Positions 23,277-33,105 of a stretch of DNA of 61,016 nt are shown one piece after another (positions within the stretch are counted from its first letter, which is position 1; every line of letters begins with the position of its first letter). The notes under the pieces are model-generated. The model made no database searches and was not told where the DNA came from. It saw nothing but the letters and a program-made list of their open reading frames with translations. A program made the position numbers and the translations under genes. This stretch comes from an uncultured Flavobacteriaceae bacterium (GTDB taxonomy: Bacteria; Bacteroidota; Bacteroidia; Flavobacteriales; Flavobacteriaceae), in NCBI GenBank assembly GCA_905479475.1, contig CAJQMT010000027.1:1-61016 (forward strand), given 5' to 3'.

Positions 23277-25655
23277 TTACCTGCGTCTTCCTGAATAACT
23301 CATGGCTTCTCCTTTTCCAAAACCGTAACTAAAACCTATCGCGAAAAACCTACCTCTTTGGCTAAAACTGTATTGATATGTAAAATCATTATCAATAACT
23401 CTTTCACGCACTCTTGAGGAAAACACATCTCTTACGGATACATTAATGACTCCTTTACCTTTTAATATTTTTTTTCTCAACCCCATATCTACAAAACCAA
23501 AACCTGCCATTTGCCCTTGCACTGTTTTGTAAGTAGAATTATACGTTCCTGTAATTTCTAAATCCAGATCAAACGGCAGCCTTATCTTTGTAGTCAAACG
23601 AGAACTCCATCTCTTCCCTGAAAAATCAAAATTTTGATTTTCATAAGCTCCTTTTCTATCAAACTGATATGCGTTGAAATCTCCATTCATACTGAGCCAC
23701 TGCAAAGGAGAATATTTTCCATTCAACTCCAATCCAGTAGTTCCTCTTGAACCTAGGTTAAAAGGAGTGCTTGTGGTAATATTGTCCTCAAAAACTGCAA
23801 TACGTTCCATAACATCGGTTGTATTCTTGTAATAAATACTCGAACTTAGTGACAAATTGTCAAACTCATACACCCCTGTAAGCTCATAGGAATCGGTGTA
23901 TTCTGGCAATAAATCAGGATTTCCTGTGCGGATATTGTAATTGTCCTGTATGTTAAAAAAAGGATTCAAGTGCCATAGTCTTGGACGGTAAATTCTTCTA
24001 GAATAACCTGATTGCACAGAAAAACCATCATTGATTTTATAAGATATATGTACACTAGGAAAAAAATCTGTATAAATATCACTGTTTGCTGTTTGTGTGT
24101 TGGTTAAAAATGTAGATAAGTCAGTATTTTCTATTCGCAAACCTAGTTTTAGACCCCATTTATTTATCTCATAACTCGCGGTTCCATAAAATGCCAAAAC
24201 TTTTTGGACGTACTCAAAATTATTCGTGAAATCGGGATTGACAATAAATTCCATTCCGCTATTATCCCTTACTTCGTAATCATTTCCAACATCATTTACC
24301 ACGTATTGTGAGCCTGCTTCTATGGAAAAACGTTTGCTGGCTGGATTGGTATAATCCAATTTAAAAGTATAGTCTGCTTGTTGAAAATTTGTTTCTATTT
24401 GCTGATCCTTATCATTGTTCGCTCCAAAAGTGGTGCTGTTCAAAAATTCAGAAGTCAGTTCTTTTCCAAAAAATCTACCCAACGCACTGATTAATAACGT
24501 GTGTTTTTTATTATTTCTAAATTCTTTTTTGTAATTCAAATCATACTGCCACTTGGGATTGGTGGCCTCAGTATCTCCCGTTCTATTCCATTTGTTCTCT
24601 AAAACAGTATTGTTGTAATCTTGGTAATATATTTTGGACGGTTGATCTTCGATTTCAAAAGCATAATTCCCTGTTAAAGTCAATACGTTTCGATCATTTA
24701 TATGATAGTCGGTTCCTAAAATTAAATTGTAGAAAATCTCATTTCTATAGGCATAACCTTCGCTCAATAGTTCTGTATTGCTGTTCTTGTTTTTATTGAT
24801 GTTCTCATTATCTCTTGGCAAAGATCGATAGCCTGCCCCAAACTGCGTAAACAAGTTGAACTTTTCAGTTCTTTTGTTAAGACTTACTCCTACACTGTGA
24901 TTGCCCGGAGTCCCCGTATTCAAGGAGACAGAACCGTTTACCCCTCTTCTCTCTTCCTTTTTTAAAATAATATTCAACACGCCTGCCGTTCCTTCTGCAT
25001 CGTATTTAGCGGACGGATTTGTAATTACCTCAATACTTTCAATCATGTCTGCTGTAATAGTCCCAAGAGCATTGCTACTATCGTCTGCAAGCACAGAAGG
25101 TTTGCCATCAATGAGAATTTGAACTCCTGAACTACCTCTTAGACTTACTTCTCCCTCTATATTTACATTTACTGAGGGCACATTATTTAGCACTTCCAAC
25201 GCACTCATTCCTGTACTAGCAATGTCTTTGCCCACGCTAAAAACTTTGCGATCTAATTTAAACTGGGTTCTAGACTTTTCTGCTCTTACGTTGATAACTT
25301 CCAATTGCTCGCTGTTTTCTTTCAAAAAAATAGTTCCTAAATCAATCTTATCTTGAGAAGGTATTAGCTTCGTGATTTTTTGAGTTTCAAATCCTATAAA
25401 ACTAACTTCTACATAAAAATTAGAAAGATTTACTCTCAAATTAAAGCGTCCATCCTCATCGGAAATAGTTCCTGCATGCACTTTTTTAGTCTTTGTATCT
25501 AGAACAGATATCGAGGCATATGGAATATTAGTGCGAGTTAAAGAATCTTTAATTCCACCAAGAACAGTAAACTTATTTTCATTTTGTGAAAAGCCGGAAA
25601 CCAGCGAACAAAAAAGAAAAAAAGTCATGATTAATTTATGTACTCTAATTTTCAT
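23277..25655 (-). CDS. TonB-linked outer-membrane beta-barrel receptor
   Basis: A 792-residue outer-membrane protein of the outer membrane beta-barrel (OMP_b-brl_3) type. After a signal peptide (to about residue 24) comes a CarboxypepD_reg-like domain (VLGGIKDSLTRTNIPYASISVLD, about 32-115), a plug (MSALEVLNNVPSVNVNIEGEVSLRGSSGVQILIDGKPS, about 152-190), and a long barrel that ends in GEAMSYSGRRR rather than a terminal aromatic residue. It is not a SusC-type receptor and has no SusD beside it. It lies 59 bases downstream of the alginate lyase gene on the same strand, so a shared transcript and a link to alginate breakdown are possible but unproven. Confidence 0.85.
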   Translation of the reverse strand: MKIRVHKLIMTFFLFCSLVSGFSQNENKFTVLGGIKDSLTRTNIPYASISVLDTKTKKVHAGTISDEDGRFNLRVNLSNFYVEVSFIGFETQKITKLIPSQDKIDLGTIFLKENSEQLEVINVRAEKSRTQFKLDRKVFSVGKDIASTGMSALEVLNNVPSVNVNIEGEVSLRGSSGVQILIDGKPSVLADDSSNALGTITADMIESIEVITNPSAKYDAEGTAGVLNIILKKEERRGVNGSVSLNTGTPGNHSVGVSLNKRTEKFNLFTQFGAGYRSLPRDNENINKNKNSNTELLSEGYAYRNEIFYNLILGTDYHINDRNVLTLTGNYAFEIEDQPSKIYYQDYNNTVLENKWNRTGDTEATNPKWQYDLNYKKEFRNNKKHTLLISALGRFFGKELTSEFLNSTTFGANNDKDQQIETNFQQADYTFKLDYTNPASKRFSIEAGSQYVVNDVGNDYEVRDNSGMEFIVNPDFTNNFEYVQKVLAFYGTASYEINKWGLKLGLRIENTDLSTFLTNTQTANSDIYTDFFPSVHISYKINDGFSVQSGYSRRIYRPRLWHLNPFFNIQDNYNIRTGNPDLLPEYTDSYELTGVYEFDNLSLSSSIYYKNTTDVMERIAVFEDNITTSTPFNLGSRGTTGLELNGKYSPLQWLSMNGDFNAYQFDRKGAYENQNFDFSGKRWSSRLTTKIRLPFDLDLEITGTYNSTYKTVQGQMAGFGFVDMGLRKKILKGKGVINVSVRDVFSSRVRERVIDNDFTYQYSFSQRGRFFAIGFSYGFGKGEAMSYSGRRR

Positions 25656-25714
25656 ATACTTTCAAAAAAATCACATATCACGAATAAAACAAGAGGTGAA
25701 GCTTTAAATAATAT

Positions 25715-27487
25715 TTAATGTGACTTTTCTAGTCGATAGAAGGTGACTTGTGCATAATCATCTGCGTCTCCTGAATTGTTGGCATGATAGAGACCTGCTT
25801 TGAAATACATGTATTGACCTGACTCATCAAAACGACTATCCGACATATCCACTGTTCTCACGATATCTGTTTTGTCCTCACGAATCAATGTAAAAGTTAA
25901 GGTATTTCCTACTACATCAATTGAATAGCTAAATCTCTCGTTCAAAGCAATTCCGTCAATTGGATCGGAAGCACTGTTACTTCTAGATCCTATCAAATCG
26001 TCAATCCATTGTTCCGAACCTGTGCGTGGTTCGTGTGCAAAATAAATCGTTCCTTTGTCGTTATTTGGTAATTTTCTGTAGTATACTCTTATCGGCTCAT
26101 CGTCATTGGCATGAATTTGACCTATAATTGCCCTACCTACATGAGAACTAGAACCTGTGGTGGTTACCTTATTGATGGCAAGCGTTGCTTCCATACGACC
26201 ATCTACTGCTCCTGCTGCAGATTGATCTGCTTGGGGCGCTGAGCCAAACACCCAATTGTTTTTGTTCACTCCTCCCGTTGATATGCTTTTATCTGTTCCT
26301 CTCAACATCTCACGCAATTCAGTTCTTGCATAACTTGTATTCCCAGAAGTCGTAGCACCTTTTACAGGACATCTAAAAACCATTCCTCCATCATTTGAGG
26401 TGAAAAAATAGTCTGAATTTTTATACCCATTATTGAGTTCTGCTACATCTATTTCAGCGGACTTCCCATCGTTGCCTCCATTTGAATTAATAGGAAGGGT
26501 TATTTTCCAAGTAGATAAATCAAAATTTTCAGAGGGAGCTGTATTTGTATTAATTGGACTTCTTGTTTCAAAAGTAAAAATAGTAGAAACTGCTGACACT
26601 TTTCCATTTTCAATGGTTTCCACCTTCCAATAATAATTGTTATTCCCTGTTAAATCACTATAAATAAAACTAGTATTATTCCCTAACTCATAAGTTGTTG
26701 TAGGATTAGTATTCGTGTCAAAATAAAGCTTAAAGACTGCATTTGTAGATGTGTTATCTCCTACGATGAATCTCAAAGTCCCATCTAAATCTACCCTTAA
26801 AGCTTGATTACCTGGTGATAAATTAATTGCGGGCTGAGTAGCCACTGTTGTAAAATTGAAAACACTGGAAGTTGCCAAAACTTCATTGTCTCTAAGCGTT
26901 TCCATTCTCCAAAAATAGGTTGTGTTTTTTTCCAAATCACCATAAGTATACAAAGTATTCTTGCCTAAATCATATGATGTCAGTGGATTTGTATTTGTAT
27001 CCAAATAAAGTCTGTAAGTAGAATTTTCAGAAGTGTTTCTTCCGGGCGTAAAAGAAATATCCCCATTCACTGGAGCCTCTCTATTTTGGTGAGTAGGTAT
27101 GGGGTTGGTTACGGCGAGTGTTTTGGCTGTTGTAAAATTCCATAGCGCAGAAGTTGACAAAACTTCGTTGTTGTCCAATGTTTCTATTTTCCAATAATAC
27201 TTTGTGTTTTCTTCTAAATCACTATAAATGTAGGTTGTATTACTCCCTAGATCATTTACATTTACAGGGTCCATGTTTTTATCTAAATACAGTTTGTAAT
27301 GCGCGTCATCCGGAGTGTTTGCTCCTGGTCTAAATGAAATAGCCCCTTCGCTAAATTCGATATTGATCGATTGATTTATTGGAGTTGGGTTACTCACCGC
27401 TGCTACTATTTTTTCCACAGAGTCATCTTCACCACAACCTAATACAAAAAGAACCAAGGTAATTTTTGTTATATATCTTTTAATCAT
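25715..27487 (-). CDS. PL7 alginate lyase lipoprotein with three tandem beta-sandwich repeats
   Basis: A 590-residue protein. Its signal peptide ends in VLGC (lipid Cys18). Three tandem repeats of about 90 residues follow (about 32-120, 126-214, 219-307); each carries YKLYLD/YRLYLD/FKLYFD, a TTY-IYSDL-like turn and an aromatic YYWKIET-like strand, like fibronectin-III or bacterial Ig modules. The C-terminal 270 residues are an alginate_lyase2 domain with the three PL7 motifs RTELRE (388-393), QIH (457-459) and YFKAGLY (561-567). It beta-eliminates alginate; the QIH form is commonly linked with activity on guluronate-containing substrate. It is probably held at the cell surface. A -7 box lies 44 bases upstream. 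Confidence 0.93.
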   Translation of the reverse strand: MIKRYITKITLVLFVLGCGEDDSVEKIVAAVSNPTPINQSINIEFSEGAISFRPGANTPDDAHYKLYLDKNMDPVNVNDLGSNTTYIYSDLEENTKYYWKIETLDNNEVLSTSALWNFTTAKTLAVTNPIPTHQNREAPVNGDISFTPGRNTSENSTYRLYLDTNTNPLTSYDLGKNTLYTYGDLEKNTTYFWRMETLRDNEVLATSSVFNFTTVATQPAINLSPGNQALRVDLDGTLRFIVGDNTSTNAVFKLYFDTNTNPTTTYELGNNTSFIYSDLTGNNNYYWKVETIENGKVSAVSTIFTFETRSPINTNTAPSENFDLSTWKITLPINSNGGNDGKSAEIDVAELNNGYKNSDYFFTSNDGGMVFRCPVKGATTSGNTSYARTELREMLRGTDKSISTGGVNKNNWVFGSAPQADQSAAGAVDGRMEATLAINKVTTTGSSSHVGRAIIGQIHANDDEPIRVYYRKLPNNDKGTIYFAHEPRTGSEQWIDDLIGSRSNSASDPIDGIALNERFSYSIDVVGNTLTFTLIREDKTDIVRTVDMSDSRFDESGQYMYFKAGLYHANNSGDADDYAQVTFYRLEKSH

Positions 27488-27530
27488 AAAACAAATTTAA
27501 TATCGTTTAAATCTTAACCATTAGAAAGTT

Positions 27531-27538
27531 CAAAAATA
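27531..27538 (-). promoter_or_regulatory. Candidate -7 box for the alginate lyase gene
   Basis: TATTTTTG on the leftward strand, 44 bases before the start codon. No TTG at the expected -33 distance. Confidence 0.4.
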
Positions 27539-27606
27539 CAAAATTTAGCAAGAATTTAAATTTCAATGACTTCTTGTTATATACACCCTTATCTACATAA
27601 ACAACT

Positions 27607-27614
27607 ATATTTGT
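27607..27614 (+). promoter_or_regulatory. Candidate -7 box for the EEP lipoprotein gene
   Basis: TATATTTG on the rightward strand, about 20 bases before the GTG start. No TTG at the -33 distance. Confidence 0.4.
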
Positions 27615-27632
27615 CATTAAAAAACAAAGCAT

Positions 27633-28757
27633 GTGATCAAAAATTTAAAATACATTGTGTTCGTTTTGGGATTCATTTGTATCGCTACGAATTGCAGCAC
27701 ATCCAATAGATATAGCTATAAAAAATCGAATTACGGACAAATAGTTTTCAGCCCAATAAATTCTCTAACTGTTGCTACGTATAACATTTTTAGCTTGGGC
27801 AATATTGCCAACAAATACAAACAAACAAAAGGCAGCTATACGCATGATACCATTCCTCAGCGGATTCAAAACAATGCACAGGTTCTTGCAAAACGCAATT
27901 TAGACTTGATTTCTATTCAAGAGGTGGCAGCTAGTAAAGGTGGTGAATGGGCATTGAAAGATCTCACCCATGAATTAAACACAAAATATAAAAAACGCTA
28001 CAAATGGTTGCATAGCAATCCAATAGGACTCGGTTTCGGCTTTTTAGAATCCATAGGTTTTCTCTACGATTCAGTAAAAGTAACTAGCAATAATAAAATG
28101 GAAATTATTCCATCAAACGGCGGTCGAAATTTTATCAAATGCTCTTTCAAGTCGGGAAATTTTGATTTTAGCCTAATCGGCGTTCACCTGTCTTGGCAAA
28201 ATAACTCCTACAGAATTGCGGAATTTCAAAAAATAGAAACTATTCTAAGTCAGCCCACAGACTATTCTTTAGACCCTGATATAATTATTCTTGGTGACTT
28301 CAATAGATTTGGAAACAGGCAAACAGCCGTGAAAAATATACGATATACACCTGAAAAAATGTTTTGTCCTAATATTGACTTTTGGGACCCTCAATTCAAT
28401 AAAACAAAACAGGTGTCTACACTTTCAATTCAAGGCAAAGGCATCCCTTCAGACGACCCACAACTACTTTCTACAACAGTTTCCAACAATCATATGGCCT
28501 ATGACATGGTTTTATGCAGTTCTGATGTAAAAGAAGAATTTCACACCTCTATTGAACACATGAAATACGATATAAATTTCGGAGTCATTGCTTTCGACCA
28601 TCCCACATCCCCAGATTATATTCCAGCTTCACAAGGAAAAAACATCAAATACCAATGGTCTGATCATAGACCTGTATGGGTTCGTTTTCAAACTAATAGA
28701 GACACAGAGGACCATTATGAACCCTTTCTGAAAATTATCAATCAGGACCCTCGATAA
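27633..28757 (+). CDS. Endonuclease/exonuclease/phosphatase-fold lipoprotein
   Basis: A 374-residue protein that appears to begin at GTG, giving a lipoprotein-like signal sequence that ends in IATNC (about residue 21). The EEP fold follows with its motifs in order: LTVATYNIFSLG (about 45-56), DLISIQEV (about 92-99) with the metal-binding Glu, IILGDFNR (about 218-225) and WSDHRPVWVRF (about 344-354). Substrates of exported EEP proteins include nucleic acids and phospholipids; none can be assigned. It is divergent from the alginate lyase gene. Confidence 0.8.
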   Translation: MIKNLKYIVFVLGFICIATNCSTSNRYSYKKSNYGQIVFSPINSLTVATYNIFSLGNIANKYKQTKGSYTHDTIPQRIQNNAQVLAKRNLDLISIQEVAASKGGEWALKDLTHELNTKYKKRYKWLHSNPIGLGFGFLESIGFLYDSVKVTSNNKMEIIPSNGGRNFIKCSFKSGNFDFSLIGVHLSWQNNSYRIAEFQKIETILSQPTDYSLDPDIIILGDFNRFGNRQTAVKNIRYTPEKMFCPNIDFWDPQFNKTKQVSTLSIQGKGIPSDDPQLLSTTVSNNHMAYDMVLCSSDVKEEFHTSIEHMKYDINFGVIAFDHPTSPDYIPASQGKNIKYQWSDHRPVWVRFQTNRDTEDHYEPFLKIINQDPR

Positions 28758-28781
28758 AAATTCTTAAACAAGTAAGAATCG

Positions 28782-29435
28782 TTATAACGTGAACAAAGTA
28801 ATTAGGACAACACCTTTTTGAGCGCCCAAATCTATGGAAACAAGTTCCTTATAATCATGAATATTTAAATGAAATGGTGCTTTTAGAATATCAACGCCAC
28901 TATTCTTTTTAATTCGGATTCCTTGACCTGAAATAATGTCTGCGTTTGCGATAAAATCACCTTTAGGAAGATGTTCTGTAAGAATTACAAATTTAAAACC
29001 TTGCAATTTTCGAACTATTTTTTGAATTTCAGCATTGGACAAATGTTGCAATACTTGCCTGACAATGGCACAATCTCCGTGTGGCAATTCTTCCTCTGCA
29101 ATATCTAAACAGTGGAAATCTAAATTTTCCAAACAAAATTGTTTTCGATTGAATTCTATGAGATTTTTCGCAATGTCTATCGCTTCATATTTTTGAGTAA
29201 ACGGAGCCAATTCTTTTCCGATATTGAAATCCCCACAGCCCAAATCACAGACAACAAGTTTTTTGTCAAAGGATTTCAAAAAAGCAATGACTGTCTTTAA
29301 GTAGGGATTCACAAAATCGGGTAAATGCGACCCTTCTCCAGAATAAAATTCAGTGCTTCCCTTTCCCCAAAGATTTTGGGCATACACCTGCTCCATTGCC
29401 GTTTTTGTGGGCCAAGGCTTCTTTATCTTTATCAT
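28782..29435 (-). CDS. Class I SAM-dependent methyltransferase
   Basis: A 217-residue protein from the start at 29435 (MIKIKKPWPTKTAMEQVYAQ). A frame 10 residues longer, from 29465, is possible. The Rossmann methyltransferase fold shows motif I LVVCDLGCGDFNIG, motif II KYEAIDIAKNLIEFNRKQF and motif IV VRQVLQHLSN. The N-terminal NLWGKGSTEFYSGEGSH region is typical of a family of small methyltransferases of unknown substrate. It is convergent with the EEP gene (24-base gap) and lies downstream of the acnB terminator. Confidence 0.75.
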   Translation of the reverse strand: MIKIKKPWPTKTAMEQVYAQNLWGKGSTEFYSGEGSHLPDFVNPYLKTVIAFLKSFDKKLVVCDLGCGDFNIGKELAPFTQKYEAIDIAKNLIEFNRKQFCLENLDFHCLDIAEEELPHGDCAIVRQVLQHLSNAEIQKIVRKLQGFKFVILTEHLPKGDFIANADIISGQGIRIKKNSGVDILKAPFHLNIHDYKELVSIDLGAQKGVVLITLFTL

Positions 29436-29521
29436 TTTTTTTAAACTAACAACATCTAAAAACACAATTCTGAAGTGACAAAATCTTTTTTTCTCCTTTT
29501 TAAATGCAAATTATGTGCTAT

Positions 29522-29560
29522 AAAAAAAGCCCGCGTCAGTAACACAGGCTTTTATTTTTA
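29522..29560 (-). terminator. Terminator of acnB
   Basis: On the leftward strand, AGCCTGTGT and GACGCGGGCT pair through Watson-Crick and G-U pairs around a 4-base loop, followed by seven T. It lies 16 bases past the acnB stop. Confidence 0.8.
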
Positions 29561-29575
29561 TCTTTTTATAATAAA

Positions 29576-32353
29576 TTACTTCACCAACAACTTGTGAGAA
29601 GGTTTGAACTTCGTCAAGTTGATTCCATCTACTGCAGCTTCATATTCCGCTAGGTTTGGAGTTCTTCCCAAAATGGTAGACAAAACTACAACTGGTGTCG
29701 AAGACAATAAAGATTCTCCTTTTTTCTCTTCTCCATCCTTTACGACCCTTCCTTGGAACAAACGCGTTGATGTTGCCATCACTGTATCACCTGGTTCTGC
29801 CTTCTCTTGATTTCCCATACACAGGTTACATCCTGGGCGTTCTAAATACAACATGTTCTCATAACTTGTACGCGCAGCACCCTTCGGATCGTTGTCGTCA
29901 AATTCAAAACCTGAATATTTTTGCAAAACTTCCCAATCACCCTCTTCTTTCAACTCGTCGACAATATTGTATGTTGGAGGCGCTACTACCAAAGGAGCGT
30001 TGAAAACAACTTGTCCTTGTTGAGCTTCGATATTACTTAGCATTTGCGCCAATATTTTCATATCACCTTTGTGAACCATACAAGATCCAATAAAACCAAG
30101 ATCTACTTTTTTAATACCTTGATAAAAGGACAAAGGACGAATGGTATCATGCGTATAACGCTTTGAAACATCTTCATTGTAAACATCTGGATCCGCAATC
30201 ATAGGTTCTACAATGGCATCTAAATCCACCAATACCTCTGCATGATATTTTGCATTTGCATCTGGTGTTAAAGCAGGTTTCTCACCCGAACTAATTTCAC
30301 TAATTCTCTTGTTTGCAATCGCGATCAAACCTTTCAGCACTTGTTTCTCATTGTCCATTCCCTTATCAATCATGATTTGGATTCGACCTTTGGCAATTTC
30401 CAAGGATTCAATCAAGGTTTCATTTTCAGAAATACAGATCGACGCTTTTGCTTTCATCTCTGCGGTCCAATCGGTAAATGTAAATGCTTGATCCGCAGTA
30501 AGTGTACCAATATGAACTTCAATTATTCTTCCTTGAAAAACATTGTCACCTCCGAATTGAGCGAGCATCTGTTGCTGTGTGGCATGAACTACATCACGAA
30601 AGTCCATATAACTTTTCATTTCTCCTTTAAAGGTTACCTTTACAGACTCTGGAATCGGCATGGTCGCTTCTCCCGTAGCCAATGCCAATGCCACTGTACC
30701 AGAATCAGCACCAAAAGCAACTCCTTTAGACATTCTTGTGTGTGAATCTCCTCCAATAATAATGGCCCAATCATCGACTGTGATGTCATTCAAAACTTTG
30801 TGAATTACATCGGTCATAGCATGGTACTTCCCTTTCGGGTCTCGTGCTGTGATCAAACCAAAATCATTCATAAACTGCATCAATCTTGGAATATTTGCTT
30901 TTGATTTATTGTCCCAAACGGAGGCCGTATGACATCCAGATTGGTAAGCACCGTCCACAATTGGAGAAATTATTGTTGCTGCCATCATCTCTAATTCTTG
31001 TGAAGTCATCAAACCAGTAGTATCCTGAGAACCTACAATATTTACTTCTACACGAACATCAGATCCGGCATGCAAGGTTTTTCCTGGAGTCGTTCCTACC
31101 GCATTTTTATTGAATATTTTTTCTACTGCTGTCAACCCTTGTCCTTCCAAAGAAATCTCTTTTGAAGTCGCGTATACTTGAGGTACTTCGATCCCTAAAA
31201 TTTTTGCTGCAAATGTTTGTAACTTTTTACCGAAAACAACAGCGTAAGAACCTCCCGCTTTGATAAACTCCATTTTTTGTGGAGTCAATGCTGCGGAAAT
31301 ATCTTTGAGAACTTTGTCCTCAAAATAAAGTTTCTTTTCTTTTGTATTGATCGTAAGAACCGTACCTGTTGCTACAGAATAAGTCTGTTTTAAAATAGGA
31401 TCTCCAGCTTCATCAACAATTGTGTTTCCATTCGCATCTTTTTGTTTGACCCAGTTTTGAAGGTCGATACCAATACCTCCTGTAACTCCAACTGTCGTAA
31501 GGAAAATTGGAGAGATACCATTGGTTCCTGCAATAACAGGTGCAATGTTAATAAATGGCACATAAGGACTCGATGGAACACCTGTCCACAAGGCTACGTT
31601 ATTTACTCCCGACATTCTTGAAGAACCTACTCCCATCGTTCCTTTTTCTGCAATGAGCATCACTCTTTTGTCTGGATGTTGTTGTTTCAATGCCAACAAC
31701 TCATTTTGCATGTCTTTGTTGTGTTCAAACAAACACTGACCGTGTAATTCTCTATCGGATCTTGAATGTGCATCTGCACCCGGAGATAACAAATCTGTAG
31801 AAATGTCTCCTGTTCCAGCAATAAACGTAACTATTTCAATCTTTTCCTCAATTGCAGGAAGTTTCGTAAAAAATTCTGCTTGTGCATAACTTTCAATAAT
31901 ATCCTTTGCAATCGAACTACCTGCTTTAAAGGCAGCTACTAGTCTGTCAGTATCAGCTTCATACAAAAACACCTGAGTTTTCAAAATTTTCGAAGCTTCT
32001 TGAGCAATAGGCTCATCATTCCCTAAAGCAATGTCTAACAAAGCCTCAATGGAAGGTCCCCCTTTCATATGAGACAACTGCTCGAATGCAAAGGCAACAC
32101 TAATTTCTTCAACAATTGATTCTCCTAGAATAATTTCTTTTAAGAAAGCAGCTTTTACAGCCGCTGCACTAGTTGTACCAGGCAATACATTGTAAATAAA
32201 GAATTGTAACGAATCTGCGCGGTACTCGTTATTGGCGTCTTTTATTTGTGCAATAACTTCGCTTAACAAATCGGCTCCATCAATTGGTTTCGGGTGAAGC
32301 CCTTGACCTTTTCTTTGTTCGATCTCTTGGATATAATCGTTGTAAGTGTTCAT
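29576..32353 (-). CDS. acnB: Aconitate hydratase B
   Basis: A 925-residue AcnB, which interconverts citrate and isocitrate in the TCA cycle with a [4Fe-4S] cluster. The AcnB-specific N-terminal HEAT-like and swivel domains come first (EIEQRKGQGLHPKPIDGADL, about 11-30), followed by the catalytic domains. Cluster-ligand region RPGCNLCMGNQEKAEPGD is near residues 855-872; GSDVRVEVNIVGSQDTTGLMTSQELEMMAA and DWAIIIGGDSHTRMSKGVAFGADSG are also characteristic. Length is slightly above E. coli AcnB (865). It is monocistronic with its own terminator; the promoter was not identified in the 326-base upstream spacer. Confidence 0.96.
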   Translation of the reverse strand: MNTYNDYIQEIEQRKGQGLHPKPIDGADLLSEVIAQIKDANNEYRADSLQFFIYNVLPGTTSAAAVKAAFLKEIILGESIVEEISVAFAFEQLSHMKGGPSIEALLDIALGNDEPIAQEASKILKTQVFLYEADTDRLVAAFKAGSSIAKDIIESYAQAEFFTKLPAIEEKIEIVTFIAGTGDISTDLLSPGADAHSRSDRELHGQCLFEHNKDMQNELLALKQQHPDKRVMLIAEKGTMGVGSSRMSGVNNVALWTGVPSSPYVPFINIAPVIAGTNGISPIFLTTVGVTGGIGIDLQNWVKQKDANGNTIVDEAGDPILKQTYSVATGTVLTINTKEKKLYFEDKVLKDISAALTPQKMEFIKAGGSYAVVFGKKLQTFAAKILGIEVPQVYATSKEISLEGQGLTAVEKIFNKNAVGTTPGKTLHAGSDVRVEVNIVGSQDTTGLMTSQELEMMAATIISPIVDGAYQSGCHTASVWDNKSKANIPRLMQFMNDFGLITARDPKGKYHAMTDVIHKVLNDITVDDWAIIIGGDSHTRMSKGVAFGADSGTVALALATGEATMPIPESVKVTFKGEMKSYMDFRDVVHATQQQMLAQFGGDNVFQGRIIEVHIGTLTADQAFTFTDWTAEMKAKASICISENETLIESLEIAKGRIQIMIDKGMDNEKQVLKGLIAIANKRISEISSGEKPALTPDANAKYHAEVLVDLDAIVEPMIADPDVYNEDVSKRYTHDTIRPLSFYQGIKKVDLGFIGSCMVHKGDMKILAQMLSNIEAQQGQVVFNAPLVVAPPTYNIVDELKEEGDWEVLQKYSGFEFDDNDPKGAARTSYENMLYLERPGCNLCMGNQEKAEPGDTVMATSTRLFQGRVVKDGEEKKGESLLSSTPVVVLSTILGRTPNLAEYEAAVDGINLTKFKPSHKLLVK

Positions 32354-32679
32354 AAAGATATTAGAATATAAAATGTCTCGGCTCTGTTCTGTAGCAACCA
32401 GTGTGTGCCTGTATTTCTATTTGTTAATAATTTGTGCGAATTTACAAAATATCCCTTGGATTTAAAAGCGCCTAGCCTCTTGAATAACTGTTACACAGAA
32501 AGATAAACGACATTGAAATTTTATGTTTGTTAAAATTACACAATTGTCAATATAATTTTCCGAAAAATAACAATGTCACAATATTTCACCCAAAAAAAAC
32601 AAATAAAGTACAACTTTTCTTCCAAAAATAGATGGAATTGCAGTGCAATAAACACCAAAAAAAGATTTTTTCATAAATA
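32354..32679. other. Gene-free spacer between acnB and rnpB
   Basis: AT-rich, without open frames worth naming. It must contain the acnB promoter. On the leftward strand a TATTTTTG box occurs at 32623-32630, about 270 bases from acnB and without a matching TTG. A T-rich run next to 32661-32677 follows the 3' end of the RNase P RNA and may help end its transcription. Confidence 0.5.
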
Positions 32680-32991
32680 AAGTAGGCCTATAAGCCGAAT
32701 TCTGTTTCCGCCTAAAACGGCTCTTATCATTTATCTTGTTCCAAAATTACTTATGGAATCTATCTGCCTACCCCTTGGAATCGGGCGAGTAGCCCTCAAT
32801 CTCCAATGTACATGGCATTGCATCGCATAGAGTTTACCTGGTTTCACTACAGCCGAACTGTACTTGCTTTCTGTTGCACTTGTCCTCAACTTACGCTGGA
32901 CGGATGTTATCCGCTATGCTACTCTGTGATGTTCGGACTTTCCTTATTTGTGATGAACACATCAACACAAAGCGATAAGACAGCCTACTTT
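32680..32991 (-). ncRNA. rnpB: RNase P RNA
   Basis: The catalytic RNA of RNase P, which removes 5' leaders of tRNA precursors. Read leftward, the ends AAAGTAGGCTGTC and TAGGCCTACTTT pair as helix P1. The universally conserved core is clear: GGAAAGTCCGAACATC with ACAGAGTAGC following (near 32953-32925), AGTGAAACCAGGTAAACTC in the middle, and ACAGAATTCGGCTTATAGGCC at the 3' end. The length of about 312 nucleotides fits a bacterial type A RNA. It lies just downstream of the dnaJ terminator; no two-box promoter was recognised. Confidence 0.95.
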
Positions 32992-32994
32992 ATA

Positions 32995-33023
32995 TATAAA
33001 AAACCCACTCATAAATGAGTGGG
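32995..33023 (-). terminator. Terminator of grpE-dnaJ
   Basis: A 9-base perfect stem CCCACTCAT/ATGAGTGGG with a 2-base loop, followed on the leftward strand by six T. It separates dnaJ from rnpB. Confidence 0.85.
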
Positions 33024-33105
33024 AAAATTGCTATGAAAAAGATGTTGTTAAATAGATTAACAACAAATCAAAGTTACTCTTTTTTTTGGTAACAGAAAAT
33101 CTTTT

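Noticed and set aside
30341-30745. 134-residue rightward open frame
   Set aside because: Antisense to acnB; Cys/His-rich only by mirroring the coding strand.
32806-33018. 70-residue rightward open frame
   Set aside because: Overlaps the RNase P RNA on the other strand.
33045-33064. Inverted repeat GTTGTTAA/TTAACAAC after dnaJ
   Set aside because: AT-rich stem without a T run; the hairpin at 32995-33023 is the better terminator.
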